From: Actinobacteria bacterium UBA2279
Lineage (GTDB): Bacteria; Actinomycetota; Coriobacteriia; Anaerosomatales; Anaerosomataceae
Length of the DNA stretch: 64,000 nt
Direction of reading: 5' to 3'
NCBI GenBank assembly: GCA_002347365.1
Contig: DDWT01000021.1
Span: 47,516 to 111,515 of the forward strand
Below the pieces are notes generated by a model that worked only from the letters and a program-made list of their open reading frames with translations, had not been told where the DNA came from and made no database searches. This document shows positions 53,590 to 62,347 of the stretch, in pieces (within the stretch, counting starts at the first letter, position 1; every line of letters begins with the position of its first letter). A program made the translations under genes and the position numbers.

Positions 53590-54464
53590 ACCTTCTCCCG
53601 GGTGGCACGACCCAAGATGCCTTCCGGTTTCACGAACAACACCAGCAGGAGCAGCACCAGTGCAACCACATCTTTGTACGTGCTGGAGATGAATGCGACC
53701 GACATGCTCTCAACCAGTCCGAGCATCAACCCGCCCACAACCGCCGAGATCGGACTTCCAAGGCCACCCAAGATCGCAGCTGCAAAGCCCTTGACGCCGA
53801 TGCGTGCACCGACGTCGAACGATGTCTGGGTCAGTGGCGCTACGACGACGCCTGCAAGAGCTCCCAGAGCTGCCGCTATGCCGAAACTGATCATCACGAT
53901 GCGTGCGGTGTCGATGCCCATGAGCCTGGACGCTTCATGACTTAGAGAGCACGCGCGCATCGATCGGCCGAACTTCGTCTTCGAGTAGAGCCAAGTGAGC
54001 CCCACCACGGCCACAAGGGTGAGCCCCCACACCCACAGAGCCTGTCGCTCGATCGCCGCACCGGCGACCACGATCGATGGTCCCTCGCTGAACGCCGGAA
54101 GTGAGAGTTCGCTGCCGCCGAACAGGTGTCGCGACAGCGACTTGAGCACCATCGAACCGCCGATGGTGATGATGATGAGCACGAGCGGACCGGAGTCCCT
54201 TCTTGGCCGCAGCGCAAGTCGCTCGAAAGCGATGCCGATGCCCGCGGTGGCTAAGACTCCCGCGACGACGGCAGCCGGAAGCGGCAACCCGAGACGCATG
54301 AAGAACACTGCAAGCATCCCGCCGAGCATGAAGAACTCACCCTGCGCGAAGTTGATGATCCCCGTCGAGCCGAACACGAGCGTGAACCCGAGAGCGACCA
54401 GCGCGTAGATCGACCCGTTCTTCAGGCCGGCTATGGCGAACTGCAGGAGCTCTGCGCTATCCAC
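53586..54464 (-). CDS. livH: Branched-chain amino acid ABC transporter permease LivH
   Basis: The 292-residue membrane protein has the typical LivH start FAIAGLKNGSIYALVALGFTL, GIINFAQGEFFMLGGM and GVKGFAAAILGGLGSPISAVVGG near residue 222. It starts three bases after the stop of the first substrate-binding protein and overlaps livM. Confidence 0.94.
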   Translation of the reverse strand: MDSAELLQFAIAGLKNGSIYALVALGFTLVFGSTGIINFAQGEFFMLGGMLAVFFMRLGLPLPAAVVAGVLATAGIGIAFERLALRPRRDSGPLVLIIITIGGSMVLKSLSRHLFGGSELSLPAFSEGPSIVVAGAAIERQALWVWGLTLVAVVGLTWLYSKTKFGRSMRACSLSHEASRLMGIDTARIVMISFGIAAALGALAGVVVAPLTQTSFDVGARIGVKGFAAAILGGLGSPISAVVGGLMLGLVESMSVAFISSTYKDVVALVLLLLVLFVKPEGILGRATREKV

Positions 54465-54467
54465 GGC

Positions 54468-55649
54468 TCACTCGTCCAGCACCCACATGCCACTCTCGAC
54501 GCGGTACATCACGATGTCGTCCTCGGTCAGTCCGTTATGGTCGGCCGCACTGTACGTGAACGTCCCCCCGACGCCGATCAGGCCGCTGGTGCCCTCGACG
54601 GCATCCCGCAGTGATTGCGGCGTAACGTCACCATCAACACGCCCGAGGGCGTCCACCACGATGATGAACGCATCGTACGCATGTCCTGCGAAGATATCGG
54701 GTGCTTGTGAGTACCGCTCGGTGTAGCGCTCGATGAAGCTCGTGGCGACCCGATACTCCTCGGTGTCCTCGCCGTAGGCCTCGGGGCGCAGGATCTTACC
54801 TGCGGCGAATATGAATCCTTCCGCCGAAGCTCCCGCCCCATCGATGAACTCGATACGGCCGTTGCCGGGACTGCCGGCGAGCGGCACCGCGAAGCCGAGC
54901 TGCTCCATATTCTTGGCGACGATCGTGGCTTCTCGGCCGGCATTCCACATCAGCACCGCATCCGGTGATGCTCCCCGGATCTTGGTCAGTTGAGCTGTCA
55001 TGTCTGTGTCGCCGGGATTGAAGGTCTCGTCAGCCACGATCTCGACGCCCGCAGCATCCGCGGAGGCTAAGACGACTTCCCGACCGTCGGCGCCGTACCC
55101 GCCGGTATCACTGATCAGCCCGACACGCTTGACGCCTTTGGCAGCAAGCGCTTTGAGGGTGAAGGGCACCACGACACGATTCGGCCACGGCGTCTGAAAC
55201 ACGAGCGGGTCGAAGTCCGCAGTGATGACCGAACCGCCCGCCATGGACACCTGCGGAACGCCCGCACGGTCGATGTCGGTGCGCATGGCCATCGATTGAC
55301 CGGTCCCGGTGGCGCCGATGATGGCAATGACATCATCCCGCTCGATAAGGCTCGTGACCGCCGCCGCGGCCTTCGCGGCGTCCGTCGCATCGTCCTCGAA
55401 GATGAGCTCTACCGGATGACCATCGATTCCGCCTTCAGCGTTGAGACGCTCTGCTTCAAGCTCGATAGCCTGCTTCTCCGGAACACCCAGCCCCGAGTAT
55501 GTACCGGTGAGCGAGACGACGACACCGATCCGATATGGCTCTGCCTCGGTCGTGCTGTCCGTCGCGCTACCGTCACCGCAGCCACCGGTCGCCAGAAGCG
55601 CGACCAATAGTGCCGAAGACAGTACTATCGCGAGTGCCTTCCTCGCCAT
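54468..55649 (-). CDS. Branched-chain amino acid-type ABC substrate-binding lipoprotein, copy 1
   Basis: The 393-residue protein has a signal peptide (ARKALAIVLSSALLVALLA) with a lipobox ending TGGC, then a Leu/Ile/Val-binding protein fold with SLTGTYSGLG near residue 50, IGATGTGQS and VFQTPWPNR. It delivers a ligand to the LivHMGF transporter from outside the membrane. ATG 55649 has GGAGGGC upstream. It is closely similar along its length to the next gene, so they arose by duplication. Aromatic amino acids are possible ligands, given the operon. Confidence 0.92.
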   Translation of the reverse strand: MARKALAIVLSSALLVALLATGGCGDGSATDSTTEAEPYRIGVVVSLTGTYSGLGVPEKQAIELEAERLNAEGGIDGHPVELIFEDDATDAAKAAAAVTSLIERDDVIAIIGATGTGQSMAMRTDIDRAGVPQVSMAGGSVITADFDPLVFQTPWPNRVVVPFTLKALAAKGVKRVGLISDTGGYGADGREVVLASADAAGVEIVADETFNPGDTDMTAQLTKIRGASPDAVLMWNAGREATIVAKNMEQLGFAVPLAGSPGNGRIEFIDGAGASAEGFIFAAGKILRPEAYGEDTEEYRVATSFIERYTERYSQAPDIFAGHAYDAFIIVVDALGRVDGDVTPQSLRDAVEGTSGLIGVGGTFTYSAADHNGLTEDDIVMYRVESGMWVLDE

Positions 55650-55691
55650 GGTGCCCTCCGCCTCCCCTGTTTCTCCACTACCGTGCATCGC

Positions 55692-56897
55692 CTAGGGCGT
55701 CTCGACGACCCAACCGCCGTTCTCGACGCGATACATCACAAGGTCGTCGTCGGACATACCATTGTGGTCTGTCGCAGAGAAGGAGAACACGCCGCCGATA
55801 CCGACAAAGCCGTCGGTGCGCTCGATCTCATCACGCAGATCGATCGAGTCGAATCCCTCAGGGAGACGCTGCATCGCTTCGACGATCAGGTGCAGCGCAT
55901 CGTATGCATGTCCCGCGAACGTGTCCGGGGCCTTGCCATAGCGTTCCGTGTAGCGCTCGATGAACTCCGTTGCGACCTGGTAGCTCTCCGTATCGGTCCC
56001 ATATGACTCCGGAGACAAGATCTTGCCAGCAGCGAACCGGAACCCCTCGGCCGCGTCACCGGCACCGTCGATGAACTCCTTGCGCGCATTTCCGTGACTT
56101 CCGTAGAGCCGCTGGGTCATTCCCAGCTGCTGCATGTTCTTTGCAACGATCGCGGCCTCTTTGCCCGCATTCCACAGCACGATCGCCTCAGCATCTGAGC
56201 CTTTGATCTTGGTCAGCTGTGCGGTCATGTCTGTGTCACCCGGGTTGAACGTGTCTTCTGCAACGACCATGATGCCGTACTCTGCGACGTGGTCCGTCAC
56301 GACCGCGGCGCCATCGGTGCCGAAACCGCCGGTGTCATAGAGCAGCGCTATCTTGGTGATGCCCTCGTCTTGCAGCCTGTTCAAAGTGAACGGCACGACC
56401 AGACTGTTCGACCACGGCGTCTGGAACACGAGGGCGTCGAACTGCGAAGTGATCACCGTACCCCCTGCTACCGAGACCTGCGGGATGCCCGCGCGGTCGA
56501 TATCTCCACGCATCCCCATCGTCTGCCCCGTGCCGGTCGCGCCGATGATGGCCACAACGTCGACCTGCTCGATCAGCCGCACGGTAGCCGCCTGGGCCTT
56601 CGCTGGATCGGTCGCGTCGTCCTCGATGACGACTTCAACCTGATGTCCGTTGACCCCGCCTGCTGCGTTGATCCGCTCGAGCTCCATGACGATCGTGTTC
56701 TTCTCCGGCTCACCCAGACCTGCATACGTGCCGCTGAGCGAAAGCACGGCCCCTATGACATACGGGTCTTTGACCGCTTCTGCATCGCCGCCGCCACTGT
56801 CGGTGACATCCTCTCGCGAGCAACCCACGAGCGACGCCACGACGAGCGTGAGGGCGACAACCATTGACAGCATCCGCTGCCATCTCATGCCTGTCAT
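55692..56897 (-). CDS. Branched-chain amino acid-type ABC substrate-binding lipoprotein, copy 2
   Basis: This 401-residue protein is a paralogue of copy 1 and lies directly upstream of it in the operon. It has a signal sequence with lipobox SLVGC, and shared motifs SLSGTYAGLG, IGATGTGQTMGMRGDIDRAG, FQTPWSN and FNPGDTDMTAQLTKI. ATG 56897 is likely; 56888 and 56915 are in frame. Two binding proteins with one permease suggest a broader or divided ligand range (inference). Confidence 0.91.
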   Translation of the reverse strand: MTGMRWQRMLSMVVALTLVVASLVGCSREDVTDSGGGDAEAVKDPYVIGAVLSLSGTYAGLGEPEKNTIVMELERINAAGGVNGHQVEVVIEDDATDPAKAQAATVRLIEQVDVVAIIGATGTGQTMGMRGDIDRAGIPQVSVAGGTVITSQFDALVFQTPWSNSLVVPFTLNRLQDEGITKIALLYDTGGFGTDGAAVVTDHVAEYGIMVVAEDTFNPGDTDMTAQLTKIKGSDAEAIVLWNAGKEAAIVAKNMQQLGMTQRLYGSHGNARKEFIDGAGDAAEGFRFAAGKILSPESYGTDTESYQVATEFIERYTERYGKAPDTFAGHAYDALHLIVEAMQRLPEGFDSIDLRDEIERTDGFVGIGGVFSFSATDHNGMSDDDLVMYRVENGGWVVETP

Positions 56898-56969
56898 CGC
56901 TTCCATCCTCTCCACACAGTCGTTGCGCGCCCGCCACCCGACCCCCAGAGCACGGGAGACGTGACGCTT

Positions 56970-57401
56970 CTACAGGTGTACCGCTGCTATCTCATCCTGT
57001 GAGACGAGACGCACCGGTCGATCCGAGAGCAAGTGCACCGCTCGCTCGACATCCGCCACGTTTATCACGACGTATGTCGCAATGAGCGAATACACGTACT
57101 CTATGTTCACGCCCGCATCAGCGACGATTCTCAACACCCCTGCCAGCCCACCGGGCTTGTCAGGCAAGTCGATGCAGATCACGTCGTTCTCGCGAACAGT
57201 GAAACCCGCTGCTTTGAGCACCTCTTTCGCCTCGGCCACCTTGTCGACCACCAGACGCAGGATGCCGTACTCGGCAGTGTCGGACACCGAGAACCCGCGG
57301 ATGTTGATGCCCGCCTCGCCGAGAAGACCGGTTATCTCGCTCACCCGGCCGCTCTTGTTCTCGATGAACACCGAAAGCTGGCTGACCTTCTTGTCGCTCA
57401 T
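56970..57401 (-). CDS. Tandem ACT domain amino acid-binding protein
   Basis: The 143-residue protein consists of two ACT domains (about 3-70 and 72-143; QLSVFIENKSGRVSEITGLL and DLPDKPGGLAGVLRIVADAG) and nothing else. ACT domains bind amino acids, so it may sense the amino acid handled by the operon; relatives often lie next to iorAB and arylacetate-CoA ligase genes. ATG 57401 overlaps the iorB stop; GTG 57410 is an alternative, next to AAGGAGG. No DNA-binding domain is present. Confidence 0.9.
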   Translation of the reverse strand: MSDKKVSQLSVFIENKSGRVSEITGLLGEAGINIRGFSVSDTAEYGILRLVVDKVAEAKEVLKAAGFTVRENDVICIDLPDKPGGLAGVLRIVADAGVNIEYVYSLIATYVVINVADVERAVHLLSDRPVRLVSQDEIAAVHL

Positions 57402-57991
57402 ACGGCGCACGCTCCTCCTTCACACGCACTTCGTCCGAGCTCGAACGCCCGCAGGTTCGCGTCGATGGTCTTTGCCGGCACTCGCGCAGCGATCACCTCG
57501 CGCCATGCGTCCGCATCGAACGCAAGGCCTACCGATGCAGCTCCCATCAGTACGATGTTCGCCGAGCGAGGACTCCCGGCCTCGCACGCAAGCTCCTCTG
57601 CGTCGAGGAAGATCGCGCGCTCGTAATCCAGAGCGGCAATGATGCCATCGGGCTGCGGAAGTGTCCCAATCAATACGGGCAGTGGTTGGATCGTCCGTGT
57701 GTTCACAACGAGGCGACCTTCGGGCTTCACAAACGGCAGCTTGCGGGCGGCCTCGATGAGCTCGAAAGCGATCAGATGATCGACGGTTCCGGGGTCTACC
57801 ACCGGCGAGAAGACCTTGCTGCCGAAGCGGACCACCGTGTCCACCGAGCCGCCTCGCTGCGCCATCCCGTGTACCTCGGAGAGTTTGACGTCGTACCCGG
57901 CAGCAACGGCCACTTTGGCCAGAACGTCGCCGGCAAGTATCGTCCCTTGCCCGCCCACACCTGCCAGAAGGACCGTTGTCACGTCGCTCAT
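57398..57991 (-). CDS. iorB: Indolepyruvate:ferredoxin oxidoreductase, beta subunit
   Basis: IorB is the small subunit of the enzyme that oxidatively decarboxylates aryl pyruvates to aryl-acetyl-CoA with ferredoxin reduction. The 197-residue protein has the gamma-type domain start LLAGVGGQGTILAGDVLA, the SEVHGMAQRGGSVDTVVRFG segment, and a C-terminal helical region. It overlaps iorA by four bases and is followed by the ACT protein. Confidence 0.95.
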   Translation of the reverse strand: MSDVTTVLLAGVGGQGTILAGDVLAKVAVAAGYDVKLSEVHGMAQRGGSVDTVVRFGSKVFSPVVDPGTVDHLIAFELIEAARKLPFVKPEGRLVVNTRTIQPLPVLIGTLPQPDGIIAALDYERAIFLDAEELACEAGSPRSANIVLMGAASVGLAFDADAWREVIAARVPAKTIDANLRAFELGRSACEGGACAV

Positions 57992-59745
57992 GACCGCTCC
58001 CTCCCGATGTCACAGGCTGCCCCGCTCGGCACGATCGCATCAGCTTTGCAGACTCGGACACACTGCTCGCACCCGACACAGAGCGTCGCATCGATGACGG
58101 CACGCGCGGTCTCAGGATCTTTCGCAATAGCGGGACACCCGAGCTTGATGCATCTCCCGCACTTGGTGCACAGTTCCTCGTCGACGGCGAAAGGATCCGC
58201 CTTCTCGCGCACCAACAGGGCGCACGGAGCTTTCGCGATGATCAAGCTCACGTGGTCCGCGGACGTCTCCTCTTTGAGGACCTGGAGGACTTCGGCCGGG
58301 TCGTGGGGGTTGACCATGCGAACAGATCGGGCACCGACAGCCGTAGCAAGCGCCTCGAGGTCGAGCGCCGGAGCCGGATCACCCGAGAGTGTGATACCTG
58401 ATACCGGGTTGCCCTGATGCCCGGTCATCGCAGTCGTGCGGTTGTCCAGAACCATCACCGTACCGGCGCCCCCGTTGTAGACCATGTGCAGTAGCCCGGT
58501 GATGCCGCTGTGCGCAAAGGTGGAGTCACCGATCACGGCGACGATGGGCCGGTCGGTCGACTTCACAAGACCCATACCGTGCGCCATGCCGATACTGGCG
58601 CCCATGCACACACAGCTATCCATGGCCTGCAGAGGAGGAAGGGCGCCCAGGGTGTAGCAGCCGATGTCTCCCGTCACGACCGCTTTGAGTTTGCCCAGCG
58701 CGTAGAACACTCCACGGTGCGGGCAACCCGGGCACATGAGCGGCGGGCGCGGAGGAAGGTCGCGGATGGGCTCGCGCTTCTCCAAAGGCACTGTCCCGAA
58801 TGCCGCGCTGATCAACCCCGGCGAATACTCCCCTATTCGAGGAAGGCCGGTCTCCACCACTTTCACGCCGAGGGCCTTGACCCTCAACGTCAAGTACGGG
58901 TCGAGTTCTTCAATCACCGCGATCCGCTCAACCTTCGAGCTGAAGTCGAGAACGAGGCCCTCCGGGAACGGGGACGTCATACCGAGCTTGAGGATCGAGG
59001 CCTCAGGAAGGGCCTCGCGAACGTATTGGTAGACGATGCCGGATGTGATGACTCCCAGACCGGTGTCGCGCAGTTCCATGCGGTTCTCATCGCATGACTC
59101 GACACACGATGCCAGCGAATCGAGACGTGAGGCGAGACTCACGCGACGCATGCGCGCGTTGGCCGGAATCATGACGAATCGTGAGGCGTCCTTCTCGTAC
59201 GACCCGGGTGCATGCTCGGCACGCTCGCCGGTCTGCACGAGACTCTTCGAGTGCGAGACCCGGGTGGTCGTACGAACGATCACGGGAACGTCGTACTGCT
59301 CGGAGATCTCGAACGCACGCTTGACGTACGCGAGCGCCTCCGAGCTGTCGGAAGGCTCCAGCACCGGAACCTTCGCTGCGGCCGCGTAGTTACGCGTATC
59401 CTGCTCGTTCTGAGACGAGTGCATGGAGGGGTCATCGGCGACAAGGTAGACCAGCCCGCCACCTACCCCGACATATGCCTGCGTGAAGAGTGGATCGGCG
59501 GCGACGTTGAGCCCAACGTGCTTCATTGTGACCAGAACCCGGGCGCCCGCCATACTCACACCGGCAGCGACCTCTGCGGCGACCTTCTCATTCGGAGCCC
59601 ACTCGCAGTGCACGTCGTCGTAGCGCACGAGGTTCTCAAGCACCTCTGTGGACGGAGTCCCGGGATACCCCACACCGATCGCGACACCGGCTTCCCAGGC
59701 GCCGCGCGCAACGGCCTCGTTGCCTGACATCAGGATGAGCGACAA
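57988..59745 (-). CDS. iorA: Indolepyruvate:ferredoxin oxidoreductase, alpha subunit
   Basis: IorA is an oxygen-sensitive enzyme of amino acid fermentation. The 585-residue protein opens with LMSGNEAVARGAWEAGV, has the pyrimidine/PP thiamine diphosphate domains (VIGDSTFAHSGITGLLHMVYNGG, about residue 410), and ends in two ferredoxin-type 4Fe-4S motifs, CTKCGRCIKLGCPAI and CVGCEQCVRVCKADAI. I chose TTG 59745, six bases after GGGAGG; the frame is open further up. It is the promoter-proximal gene of the operon. Confidence 0.95.
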   Translation of the reverse strand: MSLILMSGNEAVARGAWEAGVAIGVGYPGTPSTEVLENLVRYDDVHCEWAPNEKVAAEVAAGVSMAGARVLVTMKHVGLNVAADPLFTQAYVGVGGGLVYLVADDPSMHSSQNEQDTRNYAAAAKVPVLEPSDSSEALAYVKRAFEISEQYDVPVIVRTTTRVSHSKSLVQTGERAEHAPGSYEKDASRFVMIPANARMRRVSLASRLDSLASCVESCDENRMELRDTGLGVITSGIVYQYVREALPEASILKLGMTSPFPEGLVLDFSSKVERIAVIEELDPYLTLRVKALGVKVVETGLPRIGEYSPGLISAAFGTVPLEKREPIRDLPPRPPLMCPGCPHRGVFYALGKLKAVVTGDIGCYTLGALPPLQAMDSCVCMGASIGMAHGMGLVKSTDRPIVAVIGDSTFAHSGITGLLHMVYNGGAGTVMVLDNRTTAMTGHQGNPVSGITLSGDPAPALDLEALATAVGARSVRMVNPHDPAEVLQVLKEETSADHVSLIIAKAPCALLVREKADPFAVDEELCTKCGRCIKLGCPAIAKDPETARAVIDATLCVGCEQCVRVCKADAIVPSGAACDIGRERS

Positions 59746-59775
59746 ACGGCACCTCCCGAGCGCGTTGGATATGTG

Positions 59776-59791
59776 CCGCAGCGTGCTGCGG
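59776..59791 (-). promoter_or_regulatory. Perfect palindrome in the iorA leader, possible operator
   Basis: CCGCAGCGTGCTGCGG lies about 3-18 bases after the predicted start of the iorA transcript. Its loop is only about four bases, so it could be a small hairpin or a repressor site. Confidence 0.35.
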
Positions 59792-59800
59792 ATTCTGCGA

Positions 59801-59809
59801 ATCATATCA
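59801..59809 (-). promoter_or_regulatory. Extended -10 promoter for the ior-liv operon
   Basis: On the minus strand TGA-TATGAT (five of six matches) lies about 55 bases before the iorA start codon. No good -35 was found at 17 bases. Confidence 0.5.
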
Positions 59810-59868
59810 CAGAGGCGCATGCGTTCGGATGGTTCAGAGGGGTTCTGCGAGGGCAGACGGGCGAGCGC

Positions 59869-60984
59869 CTAGAAGCGAGACGCGCCCACGTAATCGCTGC
59901 TGGTAGCGATGCGCTCGGTGAGAGAGGAGACCTTGACTACATCACCGGTCTGCGGAGCGTGAATGAAGTTGCCGCTGCCTACATAGATGCCCACATGATG
60001 CACCCGGGAAGGATCACCGTCTGTACCGAAGAACACGAGGTCGCCCGGGATCAGCAGATCGAGCCTGTTGGCGTCGATGTGCTTGCCGGACTTGTACTGG
60101 CTCGCGCTCGTTCTCGGCAGGGATATGCCGATCTTGCCGTACACGTACACGCACAGTCCCGAACAGTCGAACCCGGTCGGCGAGGCACCTCCCCAGGCAT
60201 ACGGGACGCCCAGGTACTTCATCGCAATAGCCACGACTTCGGGATGGCCCGAGCCCAGGCTCCCCGGGTCCGCCGCAGCGCGACCAGCCGGGCTGTTGGC
60301 GCTTTGCCGTGCAAGCTCAGCCGCTCGAGCCGCAGCAAGCTGGCGCTGCCGCTCTTTCTCCTCGGCGATAAGCTGCTTGACCTCGGCATCCAGCGACGCG
60401 AGGTACTGCTCCTGCTTGCGGATGTCGGCCTCTATGGATCTCGCTCGCTGCTCAGCATCCTCATGCAACGCGACCTGCTCGGCCTCTCGGGTCTGAAGCG
60501 TCCGCTCCAGCGCTTCTACCTGGGCCTTGGCTTCCTTCACGCCGGCGACTATCTGCGCATCGTTTCGATTGATGCGGCTAAGAAGGTCAAGCCTGGTCAT
60601 GAAATCGCCAAACGACGTCGTGCCGAGCAGGACTTCAAGCATGCCCGTGCCGCCGCCGCGGTAGATGTTGGTGGCGCGCTCGGCCAACTGTCGCTGGGAG
60701 TCATCGAGCTCGCGGCTTGCGATCTCGAGGTCGGCACGCGTATCACGGATCTGTGCGCGCGTCTGGTCGAGTGCTTCGGTTATCGCGTTGTACTCCTCGA
60801 TGCGCACTTCCAGCTCACCGGCCATGCGATCGCGCTCGGCTTGCGCCGTCGCCGCCTCAGTCTTCTTGGCTTCGATCTGAGCGTTCGTGGGCGCGCCGAA
60901 AGCCGGCGCTGCCACCGTGAACGAGAGGGTAAGGGCGACCGCTATCGTCGCTCGAAAACCGCTTCTGAAAACGCTCTGCCGCAC
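59869..60984 (-). CDS. Secreted NlpC/P60 peptidoglycan hydrolase with coiled coil
   Basis: The 371-residue protein has a signal peptide (about 1-30, ATIAVALTLSFTVAAPAFGA), a PcsB/EnvC-like coiled-coil region (about 33-220, with IYRGGGTGMLEVLLGTTSFGD) and a C-terminal NlpC/P60 domain (about 250-371) with catalytic Cys in GFDCSGL, His in VHHVGIY and FIHAP. This layout resembles the RipA and CwlO type of division hydrolases. ATG 60984 is close to the extended promoter at 61062. It is expected to act at the cell wall. Confidence 0.92.
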   Translation of the reverse strand: MRQSVFRSGFRATIAVALTLSFTVAAPAFGAPTNAQIEAKKTEAATAQAERDRMAGELEVRIEEYNAITEALDQTRAQIRDTRADLEIASRELDDSQRQLAERATNIYRGGGTGMLEVLLGTTSFGDFMTRLDLLSRINRNDAQIVAGVKEAKAQVEALERTLQTREAEQVALHEDAEQRARSIEADIRKQEQYLASLDAEVKQLIAEEKERQRQLAAARAAELARQSANSPAGRAAADPGSLGSGHPEVVAIAMKYLGVPYAWGGASPTGFDCSGLCVYVYGKIGISLPRTSASQYKSGKHIDANRLDLLIPGDLVFFGTDGDPSRVHHVGIYVGSGNFIHAPQTGDVVKVSSLTERIATSSDYVGASRF

Positions 60985-61061
60985 GCGCTACCTCCAGCTA
61001 CGTCTACTACTGCGTCAAGAGGCCGAGCCTACGCCGGACCTGAGGTGCGGTCACGCGGGTG

Positions 61062-61070
61062 ATTATACCA
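61062..61070 (-). promoter_or_regulatory. Extended -10 promoter of the NlpC/P60 gene
   Basis: On the minus strand TGG-TATAAT is a perfect -10 hexamer. It lies about 80 bases before the NlpC/P60 start codon. No good -35 match is seen. Confidence 0.6.
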
Positions 61071-61131
61071 CAGGTCACACTCGTTCCTCACGCTCGGCCA
61101 CCGCCACGCCTGTCGTCTACATCGGCGATTC

Positions 61132-61140
61132 TGATAGAGT
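61132..61140 (+). promoter_or_regulatory. Possible extended -10 promoter of the RlpA-like gene
   Basis: TGA-TAGAGT lies about 70 bases before the ATG at 61209 and points away from the NlpC/P60 gene. Confidence 0.4.
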
Positions 61141-61208
61141 ATGTGAGTCGCTCGCGAACCCGACGCCTTCGAGGCGTGGTCGCGGACGGGGAAGCGGAGA
61201 CCCGGGAG

Positions 61209-62294
61209 ATGCGCGGATCCTATAGGCTTGCAGGCGTTCTCATGGTTGCCGCACTCGTTGTGGGGTGCTTCCCTGCGAATGCTCCCGCCACCCCCGAGAC
61301 ACCCGTGATCGACATCCCGTTCGCCACCGACACGGCAGCTCTCGGCGCGATCAACGACCAGCTCGACGCCGCCACTGCGCGCGCGCTTGCGATTGAGACT
61401 GAGGTCGCCGCGCTGCGCGCGGACAACGCCGCGCTCGAGGCGCGCATCGCTGTCACTGCTGAACGCATACGTCTTCAGCGCGCTGAACTCGCTGCCGCCG
61501 AGGCGCGACTTGCCGAGGCCCGCGGTCGCTACGAGAAGCGGATCGTTGTCGTCTACAAGCACGGACCGGTCAATCCGCTTACCTTGCTTCTCACCTCGGA
61601 GTCAGTCGGGGACATGTTCGCCCGCGCCTCGCTTCTCTCGCGCATCGCCGAGGAGGACGGTCGCGTGGTATCCGACCTGAACCTGGCTGCCGCCAATGCC
61701 CGCTACCAGGCATCAGCACTAGACGACCTCCGCGCTCAAGACGTCGAACTCAAACGGGTCCAGCAGACGCGCATGGAGTCCCTGCAGGAGATGCTCGCAG
61801 AACAAGAGGCGCTCATCACAAGTCTCACCAAGGAGGCCCAGGCGGTCCTCCTCGCGGCGCGGAAGCTGGATGCAGATACGAGAGCGCGCTGGAAAGACAG
61901 CTCTGTGCCCAACGGCTCTGTGATCGAGCGTGCCGAAGCTATCGTCCTACCCGATCGGATCTTCCTGTGTTCGGCCTACATGCCCCGCACATACCGCACA
62001 ACAGGCCACTCGTTCGCAGCCGTCTGCTCCTGGTACGGCAATGAGTTCGATGGACGCCCCACGGCATCCGGACAGATCTTCAACGAAGACGACTTCACGT
62101 GCGCATCGCGCACGCTCCCCTTCGGAACCGTGCTCGCCCTGACCCGGGGCGCCAGGCGCATCATCGTGGTCGTCAACGACCGCGGGCCGTTCATTGCCGG
62201 CCGAGACCTTGACCTGTCGAAGGCATCGGCGACGGCACTCGGCTTCTCAGGTGTTGCGACCGTCAACGCCGAGGTCGTCGTCCCCGAAACGTAA
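61209..62294 (+). CDS. RlpA-like double-psi beta-barrel lipoprotein with coiled coil
   Basis: The 361-residue protein has a lipoprotein signal (VLMVAALVVGC, C20), a long coiled coil (about 45-235) with a segment RYEKRIVVVYKHGPVNPLTLL similar to the PcsB-type domain of the neighbour, and a C-terminal DPBB/RlpA domain (about 272-360; SWYGNEFDGRPTASGQIF and VVVNDRGPFIAGRDLDLS). RlpA proteins are lytic transglycosylases acting on peptide-free glycan in Pseudomonas; whether this one is active is unknown. ATG 61209 directly precedes the signal. Confidence 0.87.
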   Translation: MRGSYRLAGVLMVAALVVGCFPANAPATPETPVIDIPFATDTAALGAINDQLDAATARALAIETEVAALRADNAALEARIAVTAERIRLQRAELAAAEARLAEARGRYEKRIVVVYKHGPVNPLTLLLTSESVGDMFARASLLSRIAEEDGRVVSDLNLAAANARYQASALDDLRAQDVELKRVQQTRMESLQEMLAEQEALITSLTKEAQAVLLAARKLDADTRARWKDSSVPNGSVIERAEAIVLPDRIFLCSAYMPRTYRTTGHSFAAVCSWYGNEFDGRPTASGQIFNEDDFTCASRTLPFGTVLALTRGARRIIVVVNDRGPFIAGRDLDLSKASATALGFSGVATVNAEVVVPET

Positions 62295-62299
62295 GCGCG

Positions 62300-62322
62300 G
62301 CCGCCGGCACGATCCCGGTGGC
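62300..62322. terminator. GC-rich hairpin between convergent genes
   Basis: GCCGCCGG / CCGGTGGC pairs with one G-U pair, six bases after the RlpA-like stop. It may end transcription from both sides, but no U-run is visible. Confidence 0.4.
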
Positions 62323-62347
62323 GGCGCTGCACACTGCCCGTTGTGAA

